A stretch of 64,000 nt of DNA from Telmatactis stephensoni (lineage: Eukaryota > Cnidaria > Anthozoa > Actiniaria > Isophelliidae). The notes below the pieces were generated by a model. The model had not been told where the DNA came from. It did no database searches and saw nothing but the letters and a program-made list of their open reading frames with translations. Positions 1 through 10,358 of the stretch are shown piece after piece (position 1 is the first letter of the stretch; the number at the start of each line of letters is the position of its first letter). Location: assembly GCA_029948255.1 (NCBI GenBank), contig JALIZF010001795.1, positions 186,001 to 250,000 on the forward strand. The letters are read 5' to 3'. The translations under genes were made by a program, and so were the position numbers.

Positions 1-1080
1 CTTTTTGATAGAGTGGTAACAGGCTTTCCAACAGTATCGCAGCCCTTACCGACACACCTGAGTTGGAAGCGTCATGTCCAAGAAGGAGGTGGTGCTGTTA
101 TATCCCTGCAAATGGATTATTCGTTGTAAGGAAGACTGTGTAGATAGAGTCACTCGGAGACTGAGGAATTCAGTTAAATCGATCGAAGGAGGAGAAAGAC
201 TATGTGTGTCAAACAAGTTTAAATTCTCATTTCGAACTGTAGTTGCCTTGTTGCATGAATTTTAACTGACCTGCAATTGATGTTAGAATTTTTATTTGTT
301 ATATAAATAAACGTATTTGATCACTTTGAATTCACTTGGATTACTTTACGTTTATTATCGATGCTGAGCATTAAAAAGTGTGACTGTTGATTGATTAGCG
401 CCATGACGACCAGCTAGAGCTGATATTTGATTGGCTGAGCTCTGTGTGTACAAAATATTATCAAAAATGGTAATGAACCGGACTGAAAGAAGTTGTGCGA
501 ACATGTAGTTGGAAGGTGTAGAACATTTACCACTGTTATTAGATTTATACCAATGAATTGATAGCCTAGGATTTCTCCAATGTCCATAACTTTGTATGCA
601 GAACAAAGTGAAAAGACCAACCTTTGCCTTGGATCATGTTTCATTAATGATTATATGAGAAGATTTACTCACCAATCATTTCGATTACTGCAGTCCATTT
701 GACTGTTATCACCATTCTAATAGAAAAACTCTGTTTATATGAACTTAGTCTAAATGTATCTAAAGGGAGAAGTGTAGCTCTATTTTTGGTCGGTGCATGG
801 ATTTCATGGCTTTCAGATGCTAAAGGTCTGACTATAATGACCACTCCAACAAACAATTTTTTCTTCTTCTCTTATTGAATATTTCTCATTTCTTCACTGC
901 ACTATTACTAGAAAAAAAAATTAAATCAACACTGATTATTTTTGGGTCTGTTGGGATGATTATAAATCAATCATGCTCACGCATACATGTATGTTTACAT
1001 GTATTCTATGTTGAAGAGTTTTGATACCCATACAGTGATACCATTTCTGTTTTCTTGTATTTGCTTCTCATACTAATGAA
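1..1080. other. Intergenic stretch, no supported gene
   Basis: Short open frames occur near the left edge (74-265 and an overlapping frame from base 1), but neither shows a domain, splice context or homology that I recognise. The rest is AT-rich single-copy-looking sequence. Confidence 0.4.
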
Positions 1081-1093
1081 GGGCTTTTTTTAG

Positions 1094-1837
1094 TTTTCTG
1101 CCACCGTTGAAATGGGTATCAGACTGGCCAAAATGACAGCAAACATGACAAATGAGATGATCCGTGATGTGTGTACAAATGTTCTTGATTACACCTCCTA
1201 TCCATCAAAGGCTGAGAGAGTGCACATATCAAAATTGATTATTGAGAAATATCCCTTCATGGCTGACAAAGCTATTCTTGATGGAGCAACAGCATCGGTT
1301 TGTACATGATTGTATTCTTGTATCTTATTAACAAAATATCATCAATCTCACCTGCCCCGTCAAACGTTTGTGATTAAAACTGGAGGAAACACTGCAACAA
1401 TTTGCAAACAAAAAAAGAAAAGAGCTGCAAAAGAAATCTAAAGATCAAAAGTTGCACCAAGATTTTATGGCCCACACATATTGTATCCGTCGCCATGAAA
1501 TCCTTGACAATCCCTCTCCAGTGGTGGATGTTATTAAAAGATATCCATCATTACGTCAATTTATTCATGTAAGTGGACCACAAGCACACCTACAAACCAT
1601 GTACAAGTGTAAACATACATGTAACCTCATTAGTTTATTAGTTTTATTTTTATAATTTGTACGTTAGAGCAGAATTGTGTAGGATATTTGACGATGGAAT
1701 AGCTGCAAATATCCATGAAAAGTTTATCAAGTCATGGCAGCCAAAGATTTTTAAATATGCTGAACATCAGAAGGACACTGCTGATGTAATGGAGGAACTT
1801 CAAGTAGCACTTTCTGCAGAAGGAAGTGATACCTCAA
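1094..1837 (+). pseudogene. SAMD3-like gene, three exon-like fragments
   Basis: Three stretches read as exons of one gene. The first (about 1094-1297) starts after a TTTTTTAG acceptor and carries the phrase YPSKAERVHISKLIIEKYPF. The second (about 1380-1568) has a charged lead-in and then RRHEILDNPSPVVDVIKRYPSL, and ends at a GTAAGT donor. The third (1668-1837) contains IHEKFIKSWQPKIFKYAEH and ends at GTATAT. This order (YPS..ER..IS motif, then a 'RR.EI....P.V......P.L' block, then a helical block) resembles the uncharacterised SAMD3-like proteins that are abundant in fish and cnidarians; that match is from memory. The splice phases of exons two and three do not agree, so it is either decayed or I have one boundary wrong. 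No SAM domain or start codon is visible here. Confidence 0.38.
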
Positions 1838-2130
1838 GTATATATCAAAATATATTGGTTGTCTCTGTGTGTACATGCGTTGTAGCCATCATACAAGTAC
1901 ATGTTGTCTTATTGTGTGTTTATTTTTTTTATTTTTATCTATACGCTTCGCCCTAGGGCGGCAGCAACACACAGAACTGTTGTTCCAAAACGAGACTCCA
2001 TAGGAGTCTACTAGTTTAGTATCAAATCCCATTTTACTGCACAAGTAGTCCCCTGTGGGACTTACGTTGATAGGTACATAAATTATGTGTAATTTTTTTT
2101 TCAAGGGCGAGTCTCTTTGCAAATCCTAGG

Positions 2131-2153
2131 GCGGGGGGGGGGGGGGGGGGGGG
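2131..2153 (+). repeat. Poly-G tract
   Basis: An almost pure run of more than 20 guanines inside GC-flanked sequence. It is a mononucleotide microsatellite and a candidate G-quadruplex. Shorter G runs recur near 11262, 13832 and 63176. Confidence 0.9.
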
Positions 2154-2787
2154 CGGCTGGGAAACACACACTCACACCATTTCCACATGTCCTCTAGCCA
2201 AAACTCCTTTCAGTCTTATCAAAAATGTTTGAAAGAAGTAGGCACTGATGATTAAACATAACTTCAACAAGGCAAGATAACATCAATAACAAGGTAAGAT
2301 AATCTCTGACATGTAGCACCTATTAAGGATTGCAGGCACGTTTATTTAATAATGGCATGATACATGTAGACTGGTTTTGAGGCTGAAAATGTGTGATGTC
2401 TTTTAAAAACAAACTAAAAAACAATCACTCTAAACTACTTCTTAAGTGATTTTCCAGTGCCTGTAATGGAATTTTAATTACATGCATATGAAGGAATATA
2501 CTGTATATGTTTGCTTAGTAAAATGGTTAAAAAGTTAAAAGTGCAGGAAAGAGTGTCAATTATGTGAACAGAATAGGGCAGTTTGTTCAAATATGTGCAA
2601 AAACAAAGCTTGACATTTTCTTCTCTTGAAGAATTCCAGTGCAGAGCTGCATTTTTAGCCATAAATATCCTGCTTAGAATCAAAAATGGGAAAAAGAAGT
2701 CGTCTGTGCAGGAACAGGTCTTCACCATTCTTGATGTAAGTACAATTATTATAATTCTGTACATTCCACAAAATTGACATAGGAGTT

Positions 2788-2936
2788 GAACATTATACGA
2801 ACTTAGTCACGTGAGAGTGTGGCGAGAGCGTTGTGAGAGATTGTTGAGCACATGGTATTGTAATGGAAAATTTTGAAGTTTTGTTTTAAAGTAAAAATCG
2901 ATTCAAATCTAGCAGAATAGATTCAATTATTCTACA
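2788..2936 (+). repeat. BEL-1 5' LTR (left end missing)
   Basis: Base-for-base match to the last 149 bp of the repeat at 8637-8812. It ends in TCTACA directly before the primer-binding site. Homology starts at GAACATTATACG; the 27 bp that open the 3' LTR (starting TGTACGG) are not recognisable upstream. Confidence 0.93.
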
Positions 2937-2954
2937 TGGTCCTTCGAGCCGGAT
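2937..2954 (+). promoter_or_regulatory. Primer-binding site, complementary to tRNA-Tyr 3' end
   Basis: TGGTCCTTCGAGCCGGAT follows the 5' LTR with no spacer. Its reverse complement ends in CGAAGGA-CCA and matches, over 18 nt, the T-arm/acceptor end of animal tRNA-Tyr as I remember it. It would prime minus-strand DNA synthesis. Confidence 0.82.
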
Positions 2955-2969
2955 AGTGAAAACATCACA

Positions 2970-5900
2970 ATGTCGTCTGGTAAGAAAAAGAAGAGCCAAC
3001 GAACGGGACATCGCAATTATATGTCAACTCTCTTGGAAAAGACGAAGGAAATCTTACGGAATTATGACTCTACAACAATGGAATTACAACTCAAACAGAT
3101 GGAAAAATCAATTCACGATCGAGAAAAAAATCATTCAAAAATTAGACGAGGAGATTCTAGATTCAATTGAAGCCGATCATCTCATTCAGAAGGAAATCGA
3201 GGAAGCTGGAAAATTCAAAGAAAACATTGATGAAATTCTCATTCAGATCGCCGCCATGTTGGCGCCGCCGAAACATGACAACGTCTCAAATGGAAATTCT
3301 TCAATTCATTCAAATGGAAATTCAACAAATTCAGGATCATTGAATCAAGGAAATTCTTCAACTAAACTACCGAAGCTTGTTATCAAGAAATTCGCTGGAG
3401 ATCCAATCGAGTTTCAAACATTCTGGGACAGTTTTCGAAGTGCAATTCATGAAAATTCAAGTTTAAGTGAAATCGACAAGTTCAATTATTTACGAAGTCT
3501 CTTGGAAGGAAATGCTCTCAGCACTATCGCTGGGTTGCCGTTAACAGCTGATAATTATTCATCTGCAGTACAAATGCTACAGGAGAGATATGGAGACAAA
3601 CAAGTGATTATAAATAGTCATATGGATTCACTACTGAAACTGCCTGTTGCATCTGGTTTGGACACGAAAAGGCTTAGAGTTATTTACGATACAGCAGAAA
3701 AGCACATCAGAGGACTCGATGCGTTAGGAATCAGCTCAGATCAGTATGGAAACCTGCTTGTACCGATTTTAATGAGTAAAATTCCACCTGACCTTCAACT
3801 CGTAATAACAAGAAAACTCGGAAAGGACAAATGGGACTTAACAGCACTTCTAGAATCGTTCAAGGTGGAATTGGAAGCAAGAGAAATGTGTTCTTTAATG
3901 AGTACAAGTCACATCGATGAAAGGAAAAGATCAACACAACCTAGAACTGTACCAACATCAGCTCAAGCATTGTTTTCAGAACAACAAGGAACAAGAGATC
4001 AAATTCAAGGACCACGAAATCAAGGATTTAGAAATCAAGGAACTAGAGATCAAGGATTTAGAGATCAAAAACCAAGAGAACAATGGGTCTCGTGTACTTA
4101 TTGCAAGGGAGAACATCAAAGTCGAAAATGTCATATTGTAACAGATATCAAGTCAAGAAGGGACTTTCTAAGGAAGAAAGGCAAATGTTTCAACTGTCTT
4201 AAAGTAGGACATCTTAGTCGTGATTGTCCAACAGCAAGAAAATGTTTTAATTGTAATCAGGGGCATCATATCAGTCTGTGTGATAAGCAAGGAGGTACCC
4301 AAGACAGTAGCAACACTCAATCAGTCCAGATTTCAAGCTCATCAGGAGACTCAGGCAAGGGGACTGGAACAACTACACATGTAGGAGACTCAGGCAAAGG
4401 GACTGGAACAACTACATGTGTTAGCACATCAAGAGAAGGAGTACTGCTTCAAACTGCCACTGCATTTGTTTGTAACCCTGACAATCCAAGAATTAGCACT
4501 AAAGCAAGAATTCTATTTGATAGTGGATCACAGAAGTCATATGTAACAAAGAAGTTAAAGGACGGCATGTGTTTGTCTTCATGTAAAACTGATACTCTGT
4601 CTATCAAAACCTTTGCATCAAAGTCAGAACTTGTTCAAAACTGTGAAATTGTTAACTTGTGTGTCAAAGGAATTGACAGTGTTGATGTCTGTATTGCTGC
4701 TCATGTAGTCCCAGTGATATGCTCACCCATTCAAAATCAACGAATTGAATTTGCTCAGAATAAATTTGCACATCTGAACCATCTACAGCTGGCAGATGAA
4801 ACTGATGGAAACTCTCAACTGGAAATTGACATTCTAGTAGGATCAGACTTTTATTGGAACTTTATCAAGGGGGGAGTCATTAAGGGGACAACAGGACCCA
4901 CTGCAGTAGACACGCATCTTGGATGGGTCTTGTCTGGGCCTACGTCTGACTTTGATCCCTGTGGTAAGTCAACAAATGTTATGCATACGCATGTACTGAA
5001 GATTACAGAGGAACTGGGTACTGAAGAATTAGAAGATGTACGCCCTCAACTGAAACAGTTCTGGTCATTAGAGTCTATTGGAATCTTACCTGATGAAGAA
5101 AATCAAGTTCACAAGAAATTCTTACATGACATTCAGTTTGATGGAGAAAGATATTCTGTAAATCTGCCTTTTAAGGAACAACATCCAATAATTCCAGACA
5201 ACTATCAAACTTGTGTAAAGCGTCTAGGAACACTTCTGCGAAGATTACGAGAAAATCCAGTTGTCTTGGAAGAATATGACACTGTTCTAAAGGATCAACA
5301 GTCAAGAGGGATCATTGAAGATGTGACTGAATCTGAAACAACTGAAGTTGGTAAGGTACATTATATTCCTCATCATTGTGTCATACGTCAAGATAGTAGT
5401 ACAACTAAGTTGCGCATTGTTTATGATGCGTCATGCAAAACACAGGATGTGTCGCTGAACAGTGTTTTGAACTCTGGTCCATGTTTGTTTCCAAATCTAT
5501 TTGATGTCTTGCTGAGATTTCGTTGTCACAAAACTGCTGTAGTAGCTGACATTGAAAAGGCATTCTTGCAAGTAGAAGTCAGTCCAGAACACAGAGACTT
5601 TTTAAGATTTCTATGGGTAAAAGACATAAATGAGAATGCTCCAGAAATTGTTGTAAAGAGAATGACAAGAGTTATGTTTGGAGTAACGTCATCGCCATTT
5701 TTGCTTGCTGCAACTCTTCAGCATCACATTTCAAGATACAAAAATTGCACAGCTACTGCTGATGAACTTCTGAGATCATTTTACGTAGACGACTTAGTGT
5801 CTGGAGCCAATTCGAATGAACAGGCATATAAACTTTATGGAGAAGCAAAGAATATCCTAAAGGAAGGAGGATTCACACTACGTAAATGGTCATCAAATTC

Positions 5901-8620
5901 AAAGGAACTACTTGAACAAATCCATAAGGAAACTCAAGAATCAGTGGTTGTCAATGAGAATAACACTTCTATTGTTCAAGAAGATTCAAGCTATGCTAAC
6001 CTCATGCTTGGCAACTCAAAGGAACAAATTGAAAAAGAGCAAGAACAGAAAGTATTGGGACTAGTTTAGAACACTGAAAATGATCAAATTGTTTTTAGAT
6101 TTCAAGGACTGATAAATGCTGCAAAGGAACTTGAACTGACAAAGAGAAGTGTTTTAAAAGTCATTGCAAGTATTTATGACCCAATAGGGTTTCTCTCACC
6201 AATCATCATACCTATGAAATTATTGTTCCAAGAACTGTGTCTTGACAAGCTTGACTGGGACACTGCTCTATCGACAGATTCTGCACGAAAATGGAAGGAG
6301 TGGATTGAACAACTGGAGAACCTTCACGAAGTAAGAATTAACCGTTATTGTTTAGTTGAACCTCATGTGTCTATTGAACTGCATTCATTCTGTGATGCAA
6401 GTGCAAAGGCTTATGCTGTTGTTGTGTATTTGCGGATTGAATGTGAAGGTCATATGATTACCACATCACTGATTACTGCGAAGACAAGGGTGGCCCCTTT
6501 AAGTTCTCAAAGCATCCCAAGATTAGAACTTCTTGGAGCTCTTTGTCAAGCGAGACTCGTATCTACTGTTAAAAAGGCTCTTTCACCAATTGTCTCATTG
6601 TCAAAGACTTATTGTTGGACTGATTCTATTACTACACTTTACTGGATTGTTGGAACTTAAGCAGTTCGTCAAAAATCGAATTCAAGAAATTAGAAGGCTT
6701 ACAAGTCCAGAAGACTGGCATCATGTACCTGGAAAAAACAATCCTGCTGATTTACCTTCTCGTGGTTTACGTGCAACAGAAATTCTAAACAACAAACTTT
6801 GGTGGCATGGCCCATGGCCCCTACAAAAACCAAAGGAATGCTGGCCCAAAACAGATGTTAGAGTAGAGGAAACACCTGAAGCAACTGAAGAGATGAAGAA
6901 GGGACAAGGTAAGGTAAGCACAACCTTACATTCAACAACTGAGCAACCCAAGATTGTGAATTTGGAAAATGTGATGAACCCCACAGATTACAGTAGTACT
7001 CTAAGATTATTCAGGATCACTGCCCTTGTACTCAGATTCATTGATAACTGTAAAAAGAAAATGAAGAACTGTCCTATTGAAAGAGGACCCTTAACAACAG
7101 TGGAAATTGGAATTGCGGAAACTATGTGGCTGCTTACTATGCAGCATTCAATACCTAAGGATCAAAAGTTCAGACAGACTCAGTCAACTTTAGGACTGTT
7201 CTATGATGTGAACAATGTTCTACGATGCAGAGGAAGAATCGCTAATGCTAACATTCCTGATCTTATAAAGTTTCCAATATTATTGCCAAGAGAACATTAT
7301 CTAACTTCCCTTATCATCCGTGAGAATCATGAAAGAGTAATGCATAATGGAGTGAAAGAAACCTTGAGTTCAGTTCGAGGAAGATTCTGGATTGTAAAGG
7401 GACGTCAGTCAGTGAAGAAAGAGATAAATCGATGTATAGTTTGCAGAAGATTTGAAGGAAGGCCTTACATCGCTAAGACTTATGCAGACTTACCTGAATT
7501 TCGTCTGTCTATGGATTTTCCCTTCACATACATTGGAGTTGACTTTGCTGGACCGATCTATTTTAAAACTGTATTGAAAGGGAACACTGAAATGTCTAAG
7601 AGTTACATAGCACTTTATACGTGTGCTAGTACATGAGCAGTTCACTTAGAACTTGTACCTGATTTAACTGTAGGAGCATTCATACGCTCATTAAGAAGAT
7701 TCGTTAGTCGTCGAGGGATTCCAAGTCTTATTGTCTCAGACAATGCGAAGACATTCAAATCAGCTGAGAAGAAACTAGTCAGACTGTTCGAGACCGCCAA
7801 GGTGCAAGAATTCTTGTCTTCTAAAAGAGTGCGTTGGCAGTACAATCTGGAAAAGGCACCATGGTGGGGCGGTTTCTGGGAAAGGATGGTCAAGTGTTCT
7901 AAGAGGTGTCTCAAGAAAGTACTTGGAAATTCTAGATTAAACTATGATGAACTGAACACTGTTCTTGTTGAAGTTGAAGCTGTTTTAAATTCACGACCAC
8001 TTACTTATGTATCATCAGAAGATTTAGAAGAAGTTTTGACCCCTGCACATTTACTACTTGGTAAACGTTTACATACTCTACCAGACCCAAGCATTGAACA
8101 ACTTGAACCAGACTCTACTGAAGCTGGACTTACAAAGAGAATGAAATACATGATAAAACTGTTAACACACTTCTGGGGACGTTGGCAGAGAGAATATTTA
8201 TTGGAACTTCGAGAACACCACAGAGTGGTACCCCCTCAAGGCGAACCTACCACACCCATTCAAGTAAACGACATCGTGTGTATACATGACGAAAATACTC
8301 CACGAAGCTTGTGGCGACTTGCCAGAGTCAAAGAAATTATCAAAGGCAACGATGGTCAACCACGTGGAGCTGTTGTCCAAGTTGGCGAGAGGAGCAAAAA
8401 GGCAAAGATACTGCGTCGTCCAATTCAGAAGTTATTTCAACTAGAAGCATCGTCCAGGAAGGATTCAACAACAAAGGAAGAAGTATCAACCAAGGAAGAA
8501 GCGTCAACTAAAGAAGGAGTATCAACAAAGAAGCAAGACGAAAAGCAAGAAGTCAGACAACGACCAAGAAGACAAGCAGCCATTGTGGGCGAAATTAAAA
8601 GACGTTTAATTGACAATTAA
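2970..8620 (+). pseudogene. BEL-1 gag-pol polyprotein (four lesions)
   Basis: Gag starts best at the ATG at 2970 (opening MSSGKKKKSQR). The long open frame in another phase has only a GTG start and joins this reading at the A7 run 3124-3130, so a one-base slip there separates the Gag N-terminus from the rest. Two CCHC-type zinc knuckles lie near 4185-4265. The aspartic protease has DSGS at about 4519. RT motif A (ADIEKAF) is near 5548 and YVDD is at 5782-5793. The RNase H blocks (FCDAS, PRLEL, WTDS, NPAD) span about 6380-6750. Integrase has an HHCC zinc region (7325-7450) and catalytic D, D and E near 7541, 7739 and 7880. Lesions: TAG at 6067-6069 (probably from Trp), a frameshift near 6640-6660 and TGA at 7634-7636 (probably from Arg). 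The C-terminus has lysine/glutamate repeats and the stop is at 8618-8620. Confidence 0.92.
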
Positions 8621-8636
8621 ATTGTCAAGGGGGGAG

Positions 8637-8812
8637 TGTACGGAAATTGTACGAAGTGAGCCCGAACATTATACGAACTTAGTCACGTGAGAGTGTGGCG
8701 AGAGCGTTGTGAGAGATTGTTGAGCACATGGTATTGTAATGGAAAATTTTGAAGTTTTGTTTTAAAGTAAAAATCGATTCAAATCTAGCAGAATAGATTC
8801 AATTATTCTACA
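8637..8812 (+). repeat. BEL-1 3' LTR (176 bp)
   Basis: Starts TGTACGG after a purine-rich tract (AAGGGGGGAG) and ends TCTACA, the TG..CA ends expected of an LTR. It contains the full 149-bp copy found at 2788-2936. Confidence 0.93.
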
Positions 8813-9107
8813 ACGACTTTTGAGTGATGACCACAAAGATAGCCTGAAATGCATAGCCGGTTTGGTTCAGAAACAATCGTGTTGCAAATGAACTTGTATT
8901 TCTTGCGATTTCTCGCAATGAAATACAATGAGTGTTTGTTGACTGCACTGTATAATGTTCCTGAAACACAGGAATTGTTTCAATTTACAGTACAATCAAT
9001 GTCATTATGTAGAGCACATTTTGATCTGTAAAAACAATGTCTTAATAAGTTATTTTCCAAAACAAGGTTAAAAGTGGGACTGTGATCAAAATTGTCCAAT
9101 ATTCATT

Positions 9108-9530
9108 TCAGCTGACCCATGCAATCACTGGTTAATTGGTTTCATTCGTATGGGAAGTATTAGATTTTTATGAATCTTTAGAGGTGTCAGTGATGTCCTA
9201 CACCCAACCTAAACATTAAGCTCCATACATTTCTTTGAGTTCTGTAATCAAAATATCTTAATGTATTGTTTGTGCATTGGTGAATACTGTTCACACAATC
9301 AATTCTAAGCACAATACAATCTCCTTTATGCAAATGTTTAGCCTTATAGAAGTAAAATAATCTAAGAAACTAGATATAGAAAAATGTATGGAGCTATCAG
9401 TTGGGTTAAGGATATGACCACACTGATACCTCTAAAGATTCACAAAAATCTACTACTTCTTTTTGAATTTTGAGAAAACAAATTGACCAGTGATTGTATG
9501 GCTTTTTGAGATTATTTTAGTGAAGTTTCA
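9108..9530. mobile_element. Long-inverted-repeat (foldback) element
   Basis: Two arms of roughly 130-150 bp are imperfect reverse complements. The left arm includes ATCACTGGTTAATT, TGAATCTTTAGAGGTG and AGCTCCATACATTT. The right arm includes AAATGTATGGAGCT, ACCTCTAAAGATTCA and GACCAGTGAT in reverse order. A short AT-rich core separates them and no coding frame is seen. It is a non-autonomous DNA element; the superfamily cannot be told from this copy. Confidence 0.75.
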
Positions 9531-9625
9531 GCTAAATTAAAATTTGGATGAGGCCCGCTTTGAAAACATCATTCAACTTTGAAAGCCATGTTTCTGGTAC
9601 ATCAATCAGAAACTGAGACTCCTTT

Positions 9626-9800
9626 AATAGGCCATTTGCACGATGGTGTCATTTTACTACAACTACCAGAATGCTCTACGAATTTTCTTTCTTATTCAGA
9701 TTTTTATTCCCTTTTGAGAATAGCAAAACAATTGGCACTAATTATTTTACAAAAGAAAGTGGGCAAAGCATTCTGGTAGTTGTAGTATATGACGCCATCA
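9626..9800. mobile_element. MITE family A, copy 1
   Basis: About 175 bp starting AATAGGCCATTTGCACGATGG and ending TATGACGCCATCA. The inside shares TACTACAACTACCAGAATGC and its inverted partner GCATTCTGGTAGTTGTAGTA. The same sequence recurs in opposite orientation at 15835-16023. The right terminus has decayed after GACGCCATC. Confidence 0.85.
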
Positions 9801-9929
9801 CTCACTCACTCACTTTCCTGTAAACTTCCGGTCTGTGAAACTTTACTTCCGGCCTATTCCCGATAATAGGATACAGTGATAACTTCTGTTATAACATAAT
9901 AATATTGCAGGCTCGTAACATGATATATG

Positions 9930-10130
9930 GGATCAAGCTCCAAATTATGGCCAGGATCAGGGATCAGAGGCTAAGGCTCAGGGATCAAATGGGTGGGATC
10001 AAGGATCAGGGACATTGGATCAGGATCAGGGATCAGCTCAGTTTTTTTGCACCAAGGATCAGGGATCAAAAATTTCTAAAATTATGAGCTCAGGAATCAA
10101 AATTTCCGTAAAACCCCAGGATCAGTCAAG
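9930..10130. repeat. Degenerate GATCAGG low-complexity repeat
   Basis: Dense imperfect repetition of AGGATCAGGGATCA-type units. No coding pattern is seen. Confidence 0.8.
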
Positions 10131-10358
10131 ACGAAAATATACCATGTTTAATACGAGCCTGGTATAGCAGCCTCTAGAAGCTTTGAACGTAATGTAACTT
10201 CCTTTGTAACGGTTATTTGACCGAGCGGAGACTGAGAACGAGAAAAGGAGAAAAGAGAGAGGAGGAGTTGCCTGCCAAATATCGAAGAGTGTGGACCGCT
10301 TCCTTCACCTTCGTGGACAAGTACCTGGACCCGATTTTATCACACATTCAAATCAAAC

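Larger units (their letters stand above)
2788..8812 (+). mobile_element. BEL/Pao LTR retrotransposon, copy 1 (nearly intact)
   Basis: A complete-looking element: 5' LTR, primer-binding site, gag, protease, reverse transcriptase, RNase H, integrase, a purine-rich tract at about 8624-8636 and 3' LTR. The order protease-RT-RNase H-integrase with YVDD at the RT active site, together with the RNase H and integrase sequence style, is typical of BEL/Pao rather than Gypsy. The visible 149 bp of the two LTRs look identical, so insertion was recent. The 5' LTR lacks about 27 bp that begin the 3' LTR, and I could not find a 5-bp target-site duplication. The coding region carries one frameshift in gag and three lesions in pol, so this copy probably cannot move by itself. 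Confidence 0.93.

Noticed and set aside
2956..6069. Long open frame starting at 2956 as a complete gene
   Set aside because: Its first codon is GTG and the first ~55 residues have an unnatural composition; the adjacent ATG frame at 2970 gives the Gag-like N-terminus. It is a frameshifted gag-pol, not a host gene.
8849..9031. 60-residue frame after BEL-1
   Set aside because: Non-ATG context unproven, no domain, no splice signals, AT-rich flank.
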